Shown piece by piece: positions 7,885-16,230 of a stretch of 64,000 nt of DNA. The DNA comes from Clostridiaceae bacterium (GTDB taxonomy: Bacteria; Bacillota; Clostridia; Oscillospirales; Acutalibacteraceae). Positions within the stretch are counted from its first letter, which is position 1, and every line of letters begins with the position of its first letter. The stretch lies in NCBI GenBank assembly GCA_021769555.1, contig JAETSR010000004.1, forward strand, positions 124,001 through 188,000, read 5' to 3'. The position numbers and the translations under genes were made by a program. The notes beneath the pieces are model-generated. The model was not told the origin of the DNA, did not search any database, and worked only from the letters and a program-made list of their open reading frames with translations.

Positions 7885-9417
7885 ATGAAACTGCCAAGAA
7901 TTATAACAGCAGTTATCTTAGCAATGCTGACAGCCGCCCTTGCCCCAATGCCGGCGGGGGCGGAGGGCTTCACCTTCAACTGGGATATTGGGGATGTGAT
8001 ATACGACGGCGGGCTCATCACGGAGGAGACCGACAGCGGCGGGCCCCACTGCAAGTCCCTGTTCATGCTGAACATAGACACGGACACGGTGGTATACACC
8101 CTCAATCCAGACGACCCCCTGCCCATGGCCTCCATGACGAAGATTATGACCTATATAGTGGCCTATGAAAATATCCCCAACATAGAGAACACGGAGATAA
8201 CCGTGCCCCAGTCCGTGGAGGACGATTTGCTGGGCTCGGAGAGCTCCCTTGCGGGGGTTGTGGTTGGGGAGAAGCTCACGGGGCTGCAGCTTCTCAACCT
8301 GCTGATGGTGCCCTCGGGAAACGACGCCGCCCTGACCTTTATGAAATATGTGGACGAGCAGTACGCCAGCGGCCAGCTTGTCCCCCCCGACGCCCCGGAC
8401 CCTGAGGACCCGGGAGCCGGGGAGGAGGGCTCTCAGGGCCTCAATGTGGGAGGGGACTACACTATCCCCGAGGGGGGCATGACCGACTACACCGGCGTCA
8501 GCTACTTTGTGCACCTGATGAACAAGAAGGCCGAGGAGCTTGGCTGCAAGAACACCCACTTCACAAACCCCCACGGCCTTCACAACGAGAACCATTACTC
8601 CTCCGCCCGGGACATGGGCAGGATAACCCAATACGCAATGCAGCTGCCCAATTTTATGGAGACAGTGGGCAGGAGGGGCTATGAAAAGGAGCCCACAAAT
8701 ATGGACCCGGACGGCAGCGGAGTGACAAATACCAACCGTATGCTGCTGCCCTATGAGGACAATTCCGGGAACATGTACAGGTACACCTATGCAAACGGCG
8801 TAAAGACCGGCTCACACGACGAGTCCGGCTACTGCCTCGCGGCCTCGGCCTCCACCTACGGCTACACCTATATAGTCATAGCCATGGGCAATATGGAGGG
8901 CTATGAGAAGGGCGTCCACGAGGAAATGCTGGACTGCCGCACCCTCTTCCGCTGGGCCTTCAGGACATTGGGAAAGAAGACCATAGTGTCCCAAGGGGAC
9001 ATACTCAGCTCCGTGAACCTGGAGTACGCCTACCAGAAGGACGAGCTGCTGCTTTCGGCCAGCGAGAACGTGAGCGTCATGCTCCCGGACAGCGTGGAGC
9101 AGAGCTCTATAATCACAACCGTCGAGAAGCCAGAGAGCGTGCAGGCCCCCATAAGGAAGGGGGAGGTGGTTGGCACGGCCACCCTGAGCTACGCCAACGA
9201 GGTCATAGCCACAGTGCCCCTTGTGGCCACGGAGTCTGTGTCGAGAAGCGACCTTATCGCCGGCTGGGAGCAGGGGCGGGCCCTGCTCACCTCCCCCTGG
9301 TCCATAGCCATAATGGCCGCGATAGGGGCCCTTGTGGTGGTGTACCTGATACTGGTGATATTCTACCGCCGCAAGCAGAAGCAGCTGAGAAGGGTGAAAA
9401 AGTTCAGGGACCTGTAA
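7885..9417 (+). CDS. D-alanyl-D-alanine carboxypeptidase, S11 family (DacF/PBP5-like)
   Basis: This 510-residue penicillin-binding protein trims the terminal D-Ala from peptidoglycan stem peptides outside the membrane. A signal peptide covers residues 1-26 and is cut near AGA-EG. The three active-site motifs are SMTK (83-86), SGN (144-146) and KTG (307-309). Residues about 161-200 form a Pro/Asp/Gly-rich insertion not needed for the fold. The PBP5-type C-terminal beta domain follows, then a transmembrane anchor (about 473-495) and a short basic tail, so the protein is anchored by a helix rather than an amphipathic tail. The Shine-Dalgarno GGGAGGAA precedes the ATG. A sporulation-specific (DacF) or vegetative (DacA) role cannot be told apart. 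Confidence 0.92.
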   Translation: MKLPRIITAVILAMLTAALAPMPAGAEGFTFNWDIGDVIYDGGLITEETDSGGPHCKSLFMLNIDTDTVVYTLNPDDPLPMASMTKIMTYIVAYENIPNIENTEITVPQSVEDDLLGSESSLAGVVVGEKLTGLQLLNLLMVPSGNDAALTFMKYVDEQYASGQLVPPDAPDPEDPGAGEEGSQGLNVGGDYTIPEGGMTDYTGVSYFVHLMNKKAEELGCKNTHFTNPHGLHNENHYSSARDMGRITQYAMQLPNFMETVGRRGYEKEPTNMDPDGSGVTNTNRMLLPYEDNSGNMYRYTYANGVKTGSHDESGYCLAASASTYGYTYIVIAMGNMEGYEKGVHEEMLDCRTLFRWAFRTLGKKTIVSQGDILSSVNLEYAYQKDELLLSASENVSVMLPDSVEQSSIITTVEKPESVQAPIRKGEVVGTATLSYANEVIATVPLVATESVSRSDLIAGWEQGRALLTSPWSIAIMAAIGALVVVYLILVIFYRRKQKQLRRVKKFRDL

Positions 9418-9424
9418 GGAGATA

Positions 9425-10036
9425 TCACTCGTCCCCGCTCCAGTCCACGTCGTACTCACGCTCCACGGTGAACCTTGTCAGCTGGCCTGAGGTCATGTCG
9501 AAGTTCAGGTCGTATTTGTACTCCAGGCCGTACTTGAGCCACATCACCTCGTCCCCGGTCCAGCCGGGGTACATCTCCCCGGCCTTCTCCCGGGTGAGCT
9601 CGGTTATTGGCACACCGTCAAAGGATATCTTCTCAAGGACGGACTTGTCGTCTTCGCTGTGCATGTAGAACTCGAGCCTTGCTATCACGGCCTCGCCCAG
9701 GGGTATGGCCTCCTCCTCGGTGACGAAGGAAATCTGTGCAAAGACATTGTCGCTGACCCTTATGCTGCCGCCGGTATAGTAGGCGTTGGGCTCAAGCTCC
9801 ATATCGGGCTCCACGTCCACCCGTTCGTAGTTTTCGTCCACCCAGCCTACGTTGAGCCCCTGGTCCAGAAGGGCCTGCACGGTGGTCTCGCCTACCTTTA
9901 TCTCCGTTCCGTTTATGCTGATGGGGATGAGCTTCTCCGTGTCCTCCTGACTGCTCTCCCCTTTGCCCTCTGAGCAGGCGGGGAGCATTACCATCAGGGC
10001 CAGCAGGATACAGAGTATTTTTGCTATGTTCTTCAT
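9425..10036 (-). CDS. Putative lipoprotein of unknown function
   Basis: This is a 203-residue exported lipoprotein. The start is the ATG at 10036 (MKNIAKILCILLALMVMLPACS) with an AGAGGTG site. The lipobox LPAC puts the lipidated Cys at residue 21. The mature part is acidic. It contains a segment on a ligand-free beta-rich pattern (PISINGTEIKVGETTVQALLDQGL) that recurs in small clostridial lipoproteins, but I do not recognise the family. It lies 23 bp after the membrane-protein gene on the same strand, so the two are probably co-transcribed. The gene ends 8 bp from the convergent carboxypeptidase gene. Confidence 0.75.
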   Translation of the reverse strand: MKNIAKILCILLALMVMLPACSEGKGESSQEDTEKLIPISINGTEIKVGETTVQALLDQGLNVGWVDENYERVDVEPDMELEPNAYYTGGSIRVSDNVFAQISFVTEEEAIPLGEAVIARLEFYMHSEDDKSVLEKISFDGVPITELTREKAGEMYPGWTGDEVMWLKYGLEYKYDLNFDMTSGQLTRFTVEREYDVDWSGDE

Positions 10037-10059
10037 ATAATTTGCACCTCTTTTAAGCT

Positions 10060-10752
10060 TTATCTCCCGCCCCAAAGGCTCCCGGCCTTGGGGCAGTTTT
10101 TTTCTATAAGCGCCCGGGCTTCCCCAAGCTGCTTTGAGTTCTCCATGTACACCTTGGCATTGGGGTAATCTGAGGCGAAGCTGGTGCCGTCCCTGTATTT
10201 AACCACAATGGAAACGCCTATGCCTATGTTCTGGCGCACCCGGGTATTCCCCATATTATAGCCTATCCGACTTGTCTCCTCTATGGCCTCAAGGCTCTCC
10301 ATGTCGGCCACCCTGTAAACATGGCAGCTGTCCCGGAAGTACAGCCAGAACTCCGGGCCCACGGTGAGCCGGGCGGGGTACTTGTCCGTGGCGCCGTTTG
10401 TAAAGTCCGCGCGGCCTGTGGGGGCCTGCCCTGCAAAGGCCTCCTGGTCCGAGGGGGAGAGCTTTGAAAGGGCCTGCTCATACATTGCCCGGACCTTTTT
10501 CATGGAGGTGCTCCTTGTCTGAAGCCAGAAGCACAGCCAGATAAACGCCGCGAACCCCAGGCCTATCAAAAGGTGCACCTTCATAACATACTGCCACTCA
10601 TACCCGACCCCGAAGCCCAGCGCCGTCATGCCGATAACACTCAGGGCCATCCATATGGGCACGCGCTTCATGAGCCGCCGGTTGAAGGCCTTGAACCTGG
10701 GGGCGTAATCGTCCATTTCCCGGTCCAGCCACTGCCGGAGAGCCTCGTTCAT
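10060..10752 (-). CDS. Membrane protein of unknown function
   Basis: This 230-residue protein has two transmembrane helices near residues 33-50 and 56-80 and a basic N-terminal stretch. The soluble C-terminal half resembles a small PH-like or YcxB-like fold (WLYFRDSCHVYRVADMESLEAI, VVKYRDGTSFASDYPNAK), but this is a visual impression only. It is the first gene of a two-gene minus-strand unit with the lipoprotein. GAGAGGA precedes the ATG. A strong promoter lies at 10791-10819. Confidence 0.7.
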   Translation of the reverse strand: MNEALRQWLDREMDDYAPRFKAFNRRLMKRVPIWMALSVIGMTALGFGVGYEWQYVMKVHLLIGLGFAAFIWLCFWLQTRSTSMKKVRAMYEQALSKLSPSDQEAFAGQAPTGRADFTNGATDKYPARLTVGPEFWLYFRDSCHVYRVADMESLEAIEETSRIGYNMGNTRVRQNIGIGVSIVVKYRDGTSFASDYPNAKVYMENSKQLGEARALIEKNCPKAGSLWGGR

Positions 10753-10778
10753 AATACCAGTCCTCTCAGTTTATATTG

Positions 10779-10791
10779 TGTTACGAGACAA
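10779..10791. promoter_or_regulatory. TGTTAC-GAGACAA element, possible operator
   Basis: TGTTACGAGACAA lies immediately downstream of the -10 of the minus-strand promoter. An almost identical TGTTACTGAGACAA occurs at 14848-14861 upstream of the XRE regulator gene. The one-base difference in spacing weakens the case. Confidence 0.3.
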
Positions 10792-10819
10792 TTATATACC
10801 CCAATATATAAATATGCAA
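10791..10819 (-). promoter_or_regulatory. Sigma-A promoter for the membrane protein/lipoprotein unit
   Basis: TTGCAT (10819-10814), a 17-bp spacer and TATAAT (10796-10791) lie on the minus strand, about 40 bp before the ATG at 10752. Confidence 0.75.
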
Positions 10820-10838
10820 GACCTCTTTTTCTTTTGTC

Positions 10839-10867
10839 TTGACAAGCATATTACAAGCGGCTATAAT
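10839..10867 (+). promoter_or_regulatory. Consensus sigma-A promoter for the DUF5054/DUF4091 operon
   Basis: TTGACA (10839-10844), a 17-bp spacer and TATAAT (10862-10867) match the consensus perfectly. The leader is only about 33 nt. Confidence 0.9.
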
Positions 10868-10906
10868 CGTTGTAACCTACAAATATGCGACAGGAGTATC
10901 AGGGCT

Positions 10907-12904
10907 ATGAACATCAAAAAAGTTATCGTCGTACACAAGACACACCTTGACATCGGCTTCACCGATTCCGCGGAAAATGTCATGCACAAGTACCTGGAAA
11001 CCTTTATCCCGGGGGCTGTAAAGACCGCCGGGGAGTGCAATAAGGACGGCGGCAGGAACTTTGTCTGGACCGTGGGCTCGTACCTTATCGAGCGCTATTT
11101 AAAGGAGGGCAGCGACCCGGGTATGCTTGAAGAGGCCATAGGGAAGGGCTTTATCGCCTGGCACGGGCTGCCGCTGACGACCCATACCGAGCTTATGGAC
11201 GGCAGGCTCTTTGAGTATGGCCTGAGCATTTCAAAGAAGCTTGACGAGCGCTTTAACAGGCACACCATCGCCGCGAAGATGACCGACGTGCCCAGCCACA
11301 CCCACGCTATGGTGCCCTACCTTGCCAAAGCCGGGATAAAGTACCTGCACATCGGCATAAACGGCTCCTCGAAGCTGGTGAAGCTCCCGCCCCTTTGCAG
11401 GCTCCGCTACGGCGGGGACGAGATTATCCTGGACTACGCCGCCCTCTACGGCGCGTCCAGCGTCTGCGGGGACACGGCCATGGAGTTCGCCCACACCCCC
11501 GACAACAGCGGCCCTCCCTCCCCCGAGAGCGTTGCCGCCGAGATGGAGCGCCTGAGAGAGAAATACCCCGGGGCCGAGATAAGCTCCGGCACCATGGACG
11601 AGTTCGCGAAAGTGGTGCTGGAGCACATAGACGAGCTCCCCATAGTCACCGAGGAGCTGGGGGACACCTGGATTCACGGCGTGGCCACCGACCCCTACAA
11701 GACCGGGGCCTACTATGAGCTCCTGCGCCTTCGCGACCAGTGGGAGCGGGAGGAGCCCGAAGCAATAGACTCCCCGGCCTGGCGGGATTTCTGCAGCGGC
11801 CTTCTCATGGTCTGCGAGCACTCCTGGGGCCGGGACGTGAAGCGCTGGCTCTCCGACTGGAAAAACTGGGAGAAGCAGGATTTTTACATGGCCCGGGAGC
11901 GGGACCATATCACCCCCGAGGATGTTATGCCCGCCGGAGAGCTCCTCAGGGAGTTCACCCTGCATAACGAGCCCACCTTTGTGCAGGGGCTCTGCTCCTA
12001 TAAGCTGATGGAGGAGTCCTGGACCGAGCAGCGGGGGTATATCCAAGAGGCCGTGGCGGCCCTGCCGGAGAAGTGGCAGCATGAAGCCGAAAAGCGCCTT
12101 GATACCCTTAGGCCAAAGGCCCCGGAGCCCTGCCTGAAGCCCACTGATGAGCGGAGCTTCACTATCGGCGGGCAGAGCGTGGCCGTGGAGGAGGACGGCA
12201 CAGTGCGCGTTGGCGACAACTGGCTGGGCAGGCTTGTGTATGAGGTCTACGGCGCGAAGACGGTGTTCGAGAACCTGGAAAAATATAACCGGGATTTGGA
12301 GCACACCAGGGTCTGGGCCGAGGGGGACTTCTGCAAGCCCGGGCTGGACTCTGTGCCGGACCTGAGGGACGAGGCCTTTGCCTACAGCGTCAAGTCCGTG
12401 GAGCAGGAGGGGAGCGCCCTCAGGCTGTGGCTCCGCGCCCCGGAGCGCGCTGCGGAGAAGTACGGCGCGCCCCGCACGGTACAGCTCACATATGCCTTTG
12501 GGGAGGATATATCCGCAGAGCTGAAATGGTTCGATAAGGACGAGAGCAGGATACCCGAGGGCCTGTTCTTCGGCTTCGGGCTGGGCTGGGAGAAGGGAGG
12601 GCCGGTGCGCCTTGAGAAGCTGGGCCTGCCCATAGACCCCTACAATGTCCGGGAGGGCGGCAACAGAAAGCTCCATGCCTCGCCGGTGATAGAGAGCGAG
12701 AGCGGCGCTGTAAGGAGCCTGCACGCGCCGCTGGCGAGCGTTGGCGGGAGGCATTTATACGATGAGAACGAGGACTACGGCGAGCCCTCTGAGGGCATGT
12801 GGTATCTCCTGCACAACAACCGCTGGGGCACGAACTTCCCACTCTGGTACGGCGAAAACGCGCGGTTTGAGTTTAAAATAAGCATAAACGGGGGCAGAAA
12901 ATGA
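10907..12904 (+). CDS. DUF5054 protein, GH38 alpha-mannosidase-like
   Basis: This 665-residue protein is probably a glycan-active enzyme of the DUF5054 family, related to the N-terminal catalytic fold of GH38 mannosidases. The N-terminus VVHKTHLDIGFTDSAENV has the metal-binding style His-x-Asp pattern. THTELMDGRLFEYGLS and DVPSHTHAMVPYLAKAGIKYLHIG are further family-like motifs. The C-terminal half is beta-rich, as in the mannosidase accessory domains. No signal peptide is seen, so it should act in the cytoplasm on imported glycan. The ATG at 10907 follows AGGAG. An open frame begins upstream at 10778, before the promoter, and is not used. It overlaps the next gene by 4 nt (ATGA). Confidence 0.8.
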   Translation: MNIKKVIVVHKTHLDIGFTDSAENVMHKYLETFIPGAVKTAGECNKDGGRNFVWTVGSYLIERYLKEGSDPGMLEEAIGKGFIAWHGLPLTTHTELMDGRLFEYGLSISKKLDERFNRHTIAAKMTDVPSHTHAMVPYLAKAGIKYLHIGINGSSKLVKLPPLCRLRYGGDEIILDYAALYGASSVCGDTAMEFAHTPDNSGPPSPESVAAEMERLREKYPGAEISSGTMDEFAKVVLEHIDELPIVTEELGDTWIHGVATDPYKTGAYYELLRLRDQWEREEPEAIDSPAWRDFCSGLLMVCEHSWGRDVKRWLSDWKNWEKQDFYMARERDHITPEDVMPAGELLREFTLHNEPTFVQGLCSYKLMEESWTEQRGYIQEAVAALPEKWQHEAEKRLDTLRPKAPEPCLKPTDERSFTIGGQSVAVEEDGTVRVGDNWLGRLVYEVYGAKTVFENLEKYNRDLEHTRVWAEGDFCKPGLDSVPDLRDEAFAYSVKSVEQEGSALRLWLRAPERAAEKYGAPRTVQLTYAFGEDISAELKWFDKDESRIPEGLFFGFGLGWEKGGPVRLEKLGLPIDPYNVREGGNRKLHASPVIESESGAVRSLHAPLASVGGRHLYDENEDYGEPSEGMWYLLHNNRWGTNFPLWYGENARFEFKISINGGRK

Positions 12905-14511
12905 GCATTTCAAGCAGACTTGTAACGTCAATGTGCAAGGTCTTCCCTACAGGGGAGCCGGAATCTCCCAGGCCGGAGCTGACGGCCCTTCGGGGCGAGA
13001 GCCTCTCCTTCCAGCTGGCCTACCGCTGGGAGGGGCCGTACAGGGACTGGGGCAGGGCGGAGGCGGAGTCGGAGCTGCCGGTGCGGGTGCGCACGGTGGG
13101 GCTGGTCCCGTGCGAGTACCCATGCCATCCCTGGCATGACGAGGGGTATCTCACCACGGAGCCGGGGCTCTATCCTGACCTGTTGCAGGAGCCGGGCAGG
13201 TTCGGCATACCATTGGTGGCGGGCCAGTGGAGGAGCCTCTGGCTGGATGTGGAAACTAAAAATGCCAAGGCCGGCACTTACCCGGTGACGGTAAGAATAT
13301 CAGGCGGCGACGGCGTGCTCTGTGAGGAGAGCACAACGGTGGAGATACTGGATGTGGAGCTGCCCAGGCTCCCGATACCCCATACCGAGTGGTTCCACAG
13401 CGACTGCCTTGCGGACTATTACGGCGCGGAGGTGTTTTCACAGCGCTGGTGGGAGATTGTGGGCAATTTTGTGAAAACGGCGGGGGAGCACAGGTGCAAC
13501 ATGCTGCTGACCCCGGTGTTCACCCCGCCCCTGGACACTGCCATAGGCGGCACGCGGCGCACGGTCCAGCTTATAGACGTGGAGGTAACAAAGGACGGCT
13601 ATAGGTTCGGCTTTGACAAGTTCAGGCGCTGGGTGAAGATGGCCCTGGAGCGGGGGATAGAGTACATAGAGATATCCCACCTGTTCAGCCAGTGGGGCGC
13701 AAAGTTCGCTCCAAAGGTGATGGGCGTTGAAAACGGCGTCGAAAAGCAGCTCTTCGGCTGGGACACCGACGGCGGGGGAGAGGAGTACGGCGGGTTCCTG
13801 AGGCAGTTTTTAAGGGAGCTCAAGCCGGTGCTGGAAGAGCTCGGCATTGCCGGGCGCACATATTTCCACATATCCGACGAGCCCGCGGCGGAGCATATGG
13901 ACAGCTATAAGCGGGCCTATAACGCGGTGAAGGATGAGCTTTTGGGGTATAACTCCATGGACGCCCTCTCCGAGCGGGTGTACTATGACGAGGGCCTTGT
14001 GCAGCAGCCGGTCTGTGCCATAGACCACATCGAAAGGTTCCTTGAGGACCGCCCGGATAAGCTCTGGGGCTACTACTGCACCGGCCAGGCCGTAGACGTG
14101 CCGAACCGCTTTATAGTGCAGCCCGGCTCCCGCACGAGGATACTGGGGGCGCTGCTATATAAGTACAGCCTGGCGGGCTTCCTGCAGTGGGGCTATAACT
14201 TCTATAACTCCCAGCTCTCCCTCTATCCCATCGACCCGTATAAGGTCACCGACGCCGGGGGCGCCTTCCCTTCGGGCGACCCCTTCATCGTATACCCCCG
14301 GCCTGACGGCAGGCCTGAGGAGTCCCAGCGCCTGATACTCATGGACGAGGCCATGTGCGACTACTGCGCCCTTTGCGCCCTTGAGGGCCTTGTGGGGCGG
14401 GAGCGGGTCATGGAAATTCTTGGGGACATGACCTTTAAGAGCTACCCTGACGAGAGGGGGCTTTTGGAGCTCAGGCAGAGGGTGAACGAGGAGATAAGAA
14501 AGAATATTTGA
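12901..14511 (+). CDS. DUF4091 domain glycoside hydrolase-like protein
   Basis: This 536-residue protein has a beta-sandwich-like N-terminal third (ending around VEILDVELPRLPIPHTEWFHSDCLADYY) and a TIM-barrel-like catalytic part. DUF4091 lies at residues about 390-530. Likely active-site acids lie in FHISDEPAAEHMDSY. The motif LLYKYSLAGFLQWGYNFYN is typical for DUF4091. DUF4091 proteins are found in glycan-utilisation loci, but their substrate is not established. The start overlaps the DUF5054 stop (ATGA), so the two are translationally coupled. The unit ends at the strong terminator at 14516-14540. Confidence 0.85.
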   Translation: MSISSRLVTSMCKVFPTGEPESPRPELTALRGESLSFQLAYRWEGPYRDWGRAEAESELPVRVRTVGLVPCEYPCHPWHDEGYLTTEPGLYPDLLQEPGRFGIPLVAGQWRSLWLDVETKNAKAGTYPVTVRISGGDGVLCEESTTVEILDVELPRLPIPHTEWFHSDCLADYYGAEVFSQRWWEIVGNFVKTAGEHRCNMLLTPVFTPPLDTAIGGTRRTVQLIDVEVTKDGYRFGFDKFRRWVKMALERGIEYIEISHLFSQWGAKFAPKVMGVENGVEKQLFGWDTDGGGEEYGGFLRQFLRELKPVLEELGIAGRTYFHISDEPAAEHMDSYKRAYNAVKDELLGYNSMDALSERVYYDEGLVQQPVCAIDHIERFLEDRPDKLWGYYCTGQAVDVPNRFIVQPGSRTRILGALLYKYSLAGFLQWGYNFYNSQLSLYPIDPYKVTDAGGAFPSGDPFIVYPRPDGRPEESQRLILMDEAMCDYCALCALEGLVGRERVMEILGDMTFKSYPDERGLLELRQRVNEEIRKNI

Positions 14512-14515
14512 GAGA

Positions 14516-14540
14516 AAGCCCCCGGGGTTGCCGGGGGCTT
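14516..14540. terminator. Bidirectional terminator
   Basis: A perfect 10-bp stem AAGCCCCCGG/CCGGGGGCTT has a 5-nt loop. It lies between convergent genes ending at 14511 (+) and 14552 (-). The T-run is better on the minus strand. Confidence 0.85.
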
Positions 14541-14551
14541 CTTATATGCTT

Positions 14552-14758
14552 TCAGGACTTTTTATCAATGGGCTCTCCCCTCTCACGGAGCACTGAGGCC
14601 GCGGCTTCCCTGACCTCGCCTGAGACTGCCGTGCGCAGAATCTGCCTCAGATGTCCATTGTCGTAGCGGAGAAATTCCGCTTTATAGCTCTCGATTATCC
14701 CTTTCTGCTCGGAGCTGTTTCCACTGAAAAAATCTTTGACCCTGCTGAGAAATCCCAC
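14552..14758 (-). CDS. Small protein of unknown function (68 aa)
   Basis: The predicted 68-residue soluble, charged protein begins MGFLSRVKDFFSGNSSEQ and has an amphipathic helical middle (QILRTAVSGEVREAAASVLRE). It starts with GTG at 14758, behind AAGGAG at good spacing, and has a near-consensus promoter and a terminator of its own. That makes it a real gene although I do not recognise the family. It is divergent from the XRE regulator next door, which may control it. Confidence 0.7.
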   Translation of the reverse strand: MGFLSRVKDFFSGNSSEQKGIIESYKAEFLRYDNGHLRQILRTAVSGEVREAAASVLRERGEPIDKKS

Positions 14759-14810
14759 TGCTCTGCATCTCCTTTTCCGGGGAATAATAGGGAATTATGC
14801 CGCCTGTAAC

Positions 14811-14839
14811 ATCATAGCATAGAATTTTGTTTGTGTCAA
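14811..14839 (-). promoter_or_regulatory. Sigma-A promoter for the 68-aa protein
   Basis: TTGACA (14839-14834), a 17-bp spacer and TATGAT (14816-14811) lie on the minus strand. Confidence 0.8.
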
Positions 14840-14847
14840 CAACAATA

Positions 14848-14861
14848 TGTTACTGAGACAA
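14848..14861. promoter_or_regulatory. TGTTACTGAGACAA element, possible XRE operator
   Basis: It lies in the divergent region, 9 bp from the -35 box of the 68-aa gene and 51 bp before the XRE regulator. It resembles the element at 10779-10791. Together with TTGTGTC at 14831-14837 it forms an imperfect, widely spaced inverted repeat. Confidence 0.3.
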
Positions 14862-14911
14862 GGTTTATTATGGGCCCCACCTCCCCTAAAATCAATGAGG
14901 AGGTGATTGAT

Positions 14912-15139
14912 GTGAAGCAGGAGTATAAAGGCATGTACGAAAGGTTCGGGCTCAACGTGGTCTACTACCGCAAAATGAAGCGTCTTACCCAGCTGCAGCT
15001 GGCGGAGCTTCTGGACATTGACAGGAGCCATATCAGCTCCATAGAGCTTGGGAACGTGGGGGTATCCATGGACCTTATCTTCAAAATGTGCGAGGTCTTC
15101 GGAATAAAGCCCAGGGAGCTGTTTGACTTTCGGGACTAG
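14912..15139 (+). CDS. XRE-family helix-turn-helix regulator (75 aa)
   Basis: This single-domain Cro/CI-type DNA-binding protein has the helix-turn-helix LTQLQLAELLDIDRSHISSIE at about residues 27-47, followed by helices ending ...CEVFGIKPRELFDF. I place the start at GTG 14912, behind GAGGAGG. The upstream ATG at 14870 has no Shine-Dalgarno. The short length, without a sensor domain, suggests a local autoregulated repressor. No clear plus-strand promoter was found. Confidence 0.85.
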   Translation: MKQEYKGMYERFGLNVVYYRKMKRLTQLQLAELLDIDRSHISSIELGNVGVSMDLIFKMCEVFGIKPRELFDFRD

Positions 15140-15162
15140 AGGGCCAAAGCCCCAAATTCCCC

Positions 15163-15191
15163 TTGACTTTCCCGCCGTTTCATGCTATATT
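15163..15191 (+). promoter_or_regulatory. Sigma-A promoter for rplU-prp-rpmA
   Basis: TTGACT (15163-15168), a 17-bp spacer and TATATT (15186-15191) lie about 88 bp before rplU. Confidence 0.75.
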
Positions 15192-15198
15192 ATATGGG

Positions 15199-15278
15199 CC
15201 GCATACCATGGGCTTTTAAAGCGGCGCCCAAAGCGCACGCCCACGAGTAGCGAGACTATGATAAAGGCAGGATAAGAA
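15199..15278 (+). ncRNA. Structured rplU leader, possible L21 leader
   Basis: About 80 nt of GC-rich leader separates the promoter from the L21 start codon. Firmicutes rplU transcripts often carry an autoregulatory L21 leader at this place. I see hairpin-forming GC blocks (GCGGCGCCC, GCGCACGCCC) but could not match the consensus by eye, so the call rests on position. Confidence 0.35.
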
Positions 15279-15587
15279 ATGTTTGCAGTAATCGAGACAG
15301 GCGGGAAGCAGTACAAGGTCCAGTACGGCGACGTTATCTACGTTGAGAAGCTGGACGCCGAGGAGAACAGCACAGTGGATTTCCCTGTGGTGGCTGTGTT
15401 CGGCGAGGGGGAGCCCAAGGTCGGCGCGCCCTATGTCGAGGGGGCTTCCGTCACAGGCAAGGTCGTGAAGAACGGCAAGGGAAAGAAGATAACCGTATTC
15501 ACCTATAAGCCCAAGAAGAACTCCAAGCGGAAGATGGGCCATCGCCAGCCCTATACGAAGATACAGATAGAGGCCGTGAAGGCCTGA
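15279..15587 (+). CDS. rplU: 50S ribosomal protein L21
   Basis: This 102-residue ribosomal protein binds 23S rRNA. The full-length family match begins [20 protein letters not shown] and ends with the conserved [16 protein letters not shown]. It is the first gene of the conserved rplU-prp-rpmA operon. Its stop codon overlaps the prp start (TGATG). Confidence 0.98.
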   Translation: MFAVIETGGKQYKVQYGDVIYVEKLDAEENSTVDFPVVAVFGEGEPKVGAPYVEGASVTGKVVKNGKGKKITVFTYKPKKNSKRKMGHRQPYTKIQIEAVKA

Positions 15588-15907
15588 TGATTCGGGCGGG
15601 GTTCCTTGCTTCAAGGGACGGCGAAGTCCTGGGCTTTCAAATCACCGGCCACGCCGGGGGAGAGGCCGGCACGGATATAGTGTGCGCGGCGGTGTCCTCG
15701 GCGGCGTACCTTACGGCGAACACCGTCACAGAGGTGATGGGGATAAGCCCGGGGGAGCTGAGGGCCGGCGAGGGGGACATGCTCCTGAGGCTCCGGGCCA
15801 AGGACGGCCCAAGGTGCCGGGAGCTGCTTTTAGGGCTCAGGCTCCACCTTGAGGAACTCTCCCGGCAGTACCCTGACAAGGTAAGGGTCAGTGAGATTAG
15901 TATCTGA
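15587..15907 (+). CDS. prp: Ribosomal-processing cysteine protease Prp
   Basis: This 106-residue protease (YsxB family) removes the N-terminal extension of L27 in Firmicutes. The catalytic His is in ITGHAGGEAGTDIVC, and the Cys lies in the same motif in DIVCAAVSSAAYLTANT. Its position between rplU and rpmA is diagnostic. It overlaps rplU by 1 nt. Confidence 0.95.
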   Translation: MIRAGFLASRDGEVLGFQITGHAGGEAGTDIVCAAVSSAAYLTANTVTEVMGISPGELRAGEGDMLLRLRAKDGPRCRELLLGLRLHLEELSRQYPDKVRVSEISI

Positions 15908-15934
15908 ACACAAAACGAAAGGATGGCTTTTACT

Positions 15935-16213
15935 ATGCTGAAAATCAATATCCAGCTTTTTGCTCACAAAAAAGGTATGGGCTCCACCAAGAACGGCCGC
16001 GACTCCGAGAGTAAGCGCCTGGGCGTGAAACGCGCCGACGGCCAGTTTGTGCTGGCGGGAAATATCCTCGTCAAGCAGAGGGGCACAAAGATTCATCCCG
16101 GCACCAATGTGGGCCGCGGCAAGGACGACACCCTGTTCGCCATGGTGGACGGCAAGGTGCGCTTCGAGCGCATGGGCGCCGACCGCAAGAAGGTCAGCGT
16201 TTACGCTGAGTAA
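15935..16213 (+). CDS. rpmA: 50S ribosomal protein L27
   Basis: This is a 92-residue precursor. The start at ATG 15935 gives [21 protein letters not shown], where the first nine residues are the Firmicutes leader removed by Prp after Phe9. The ATG at 15923 sits too close to the AAAGGA site. The rest is canonical L27, including [15 protein letters not shown] and GTKIHPG. A terminator follows at 16231. Confidence 0.98.
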   Translation: MLKINIQLFAHKKGMGSTKNGRDSESKRLGVKRADGQFVLAGNILVKQRGTKIHPGTNVGRGKDDTLFAMVDGKVRFERMGADRKKVSVYAE

Positions 16214-16230
16214 GCAGTTTGAACGGCAGG

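Noticed and set aside
11231-12754. 507-codon open frame antisense to the DUF5054 gene
   Set aside because: It has no domain, ribosome site or promoter. Long shadows are expected in GC-rich genes; many similar ones occur (for example 7103-7786, 33916-34989, 59603-60646, 60776-62263).
15199-15278. Firm call of an L21 leader RNA
   Set aside because: Position fits, but I could not confirm the consensus by eye, so it is reported only with low confidence.
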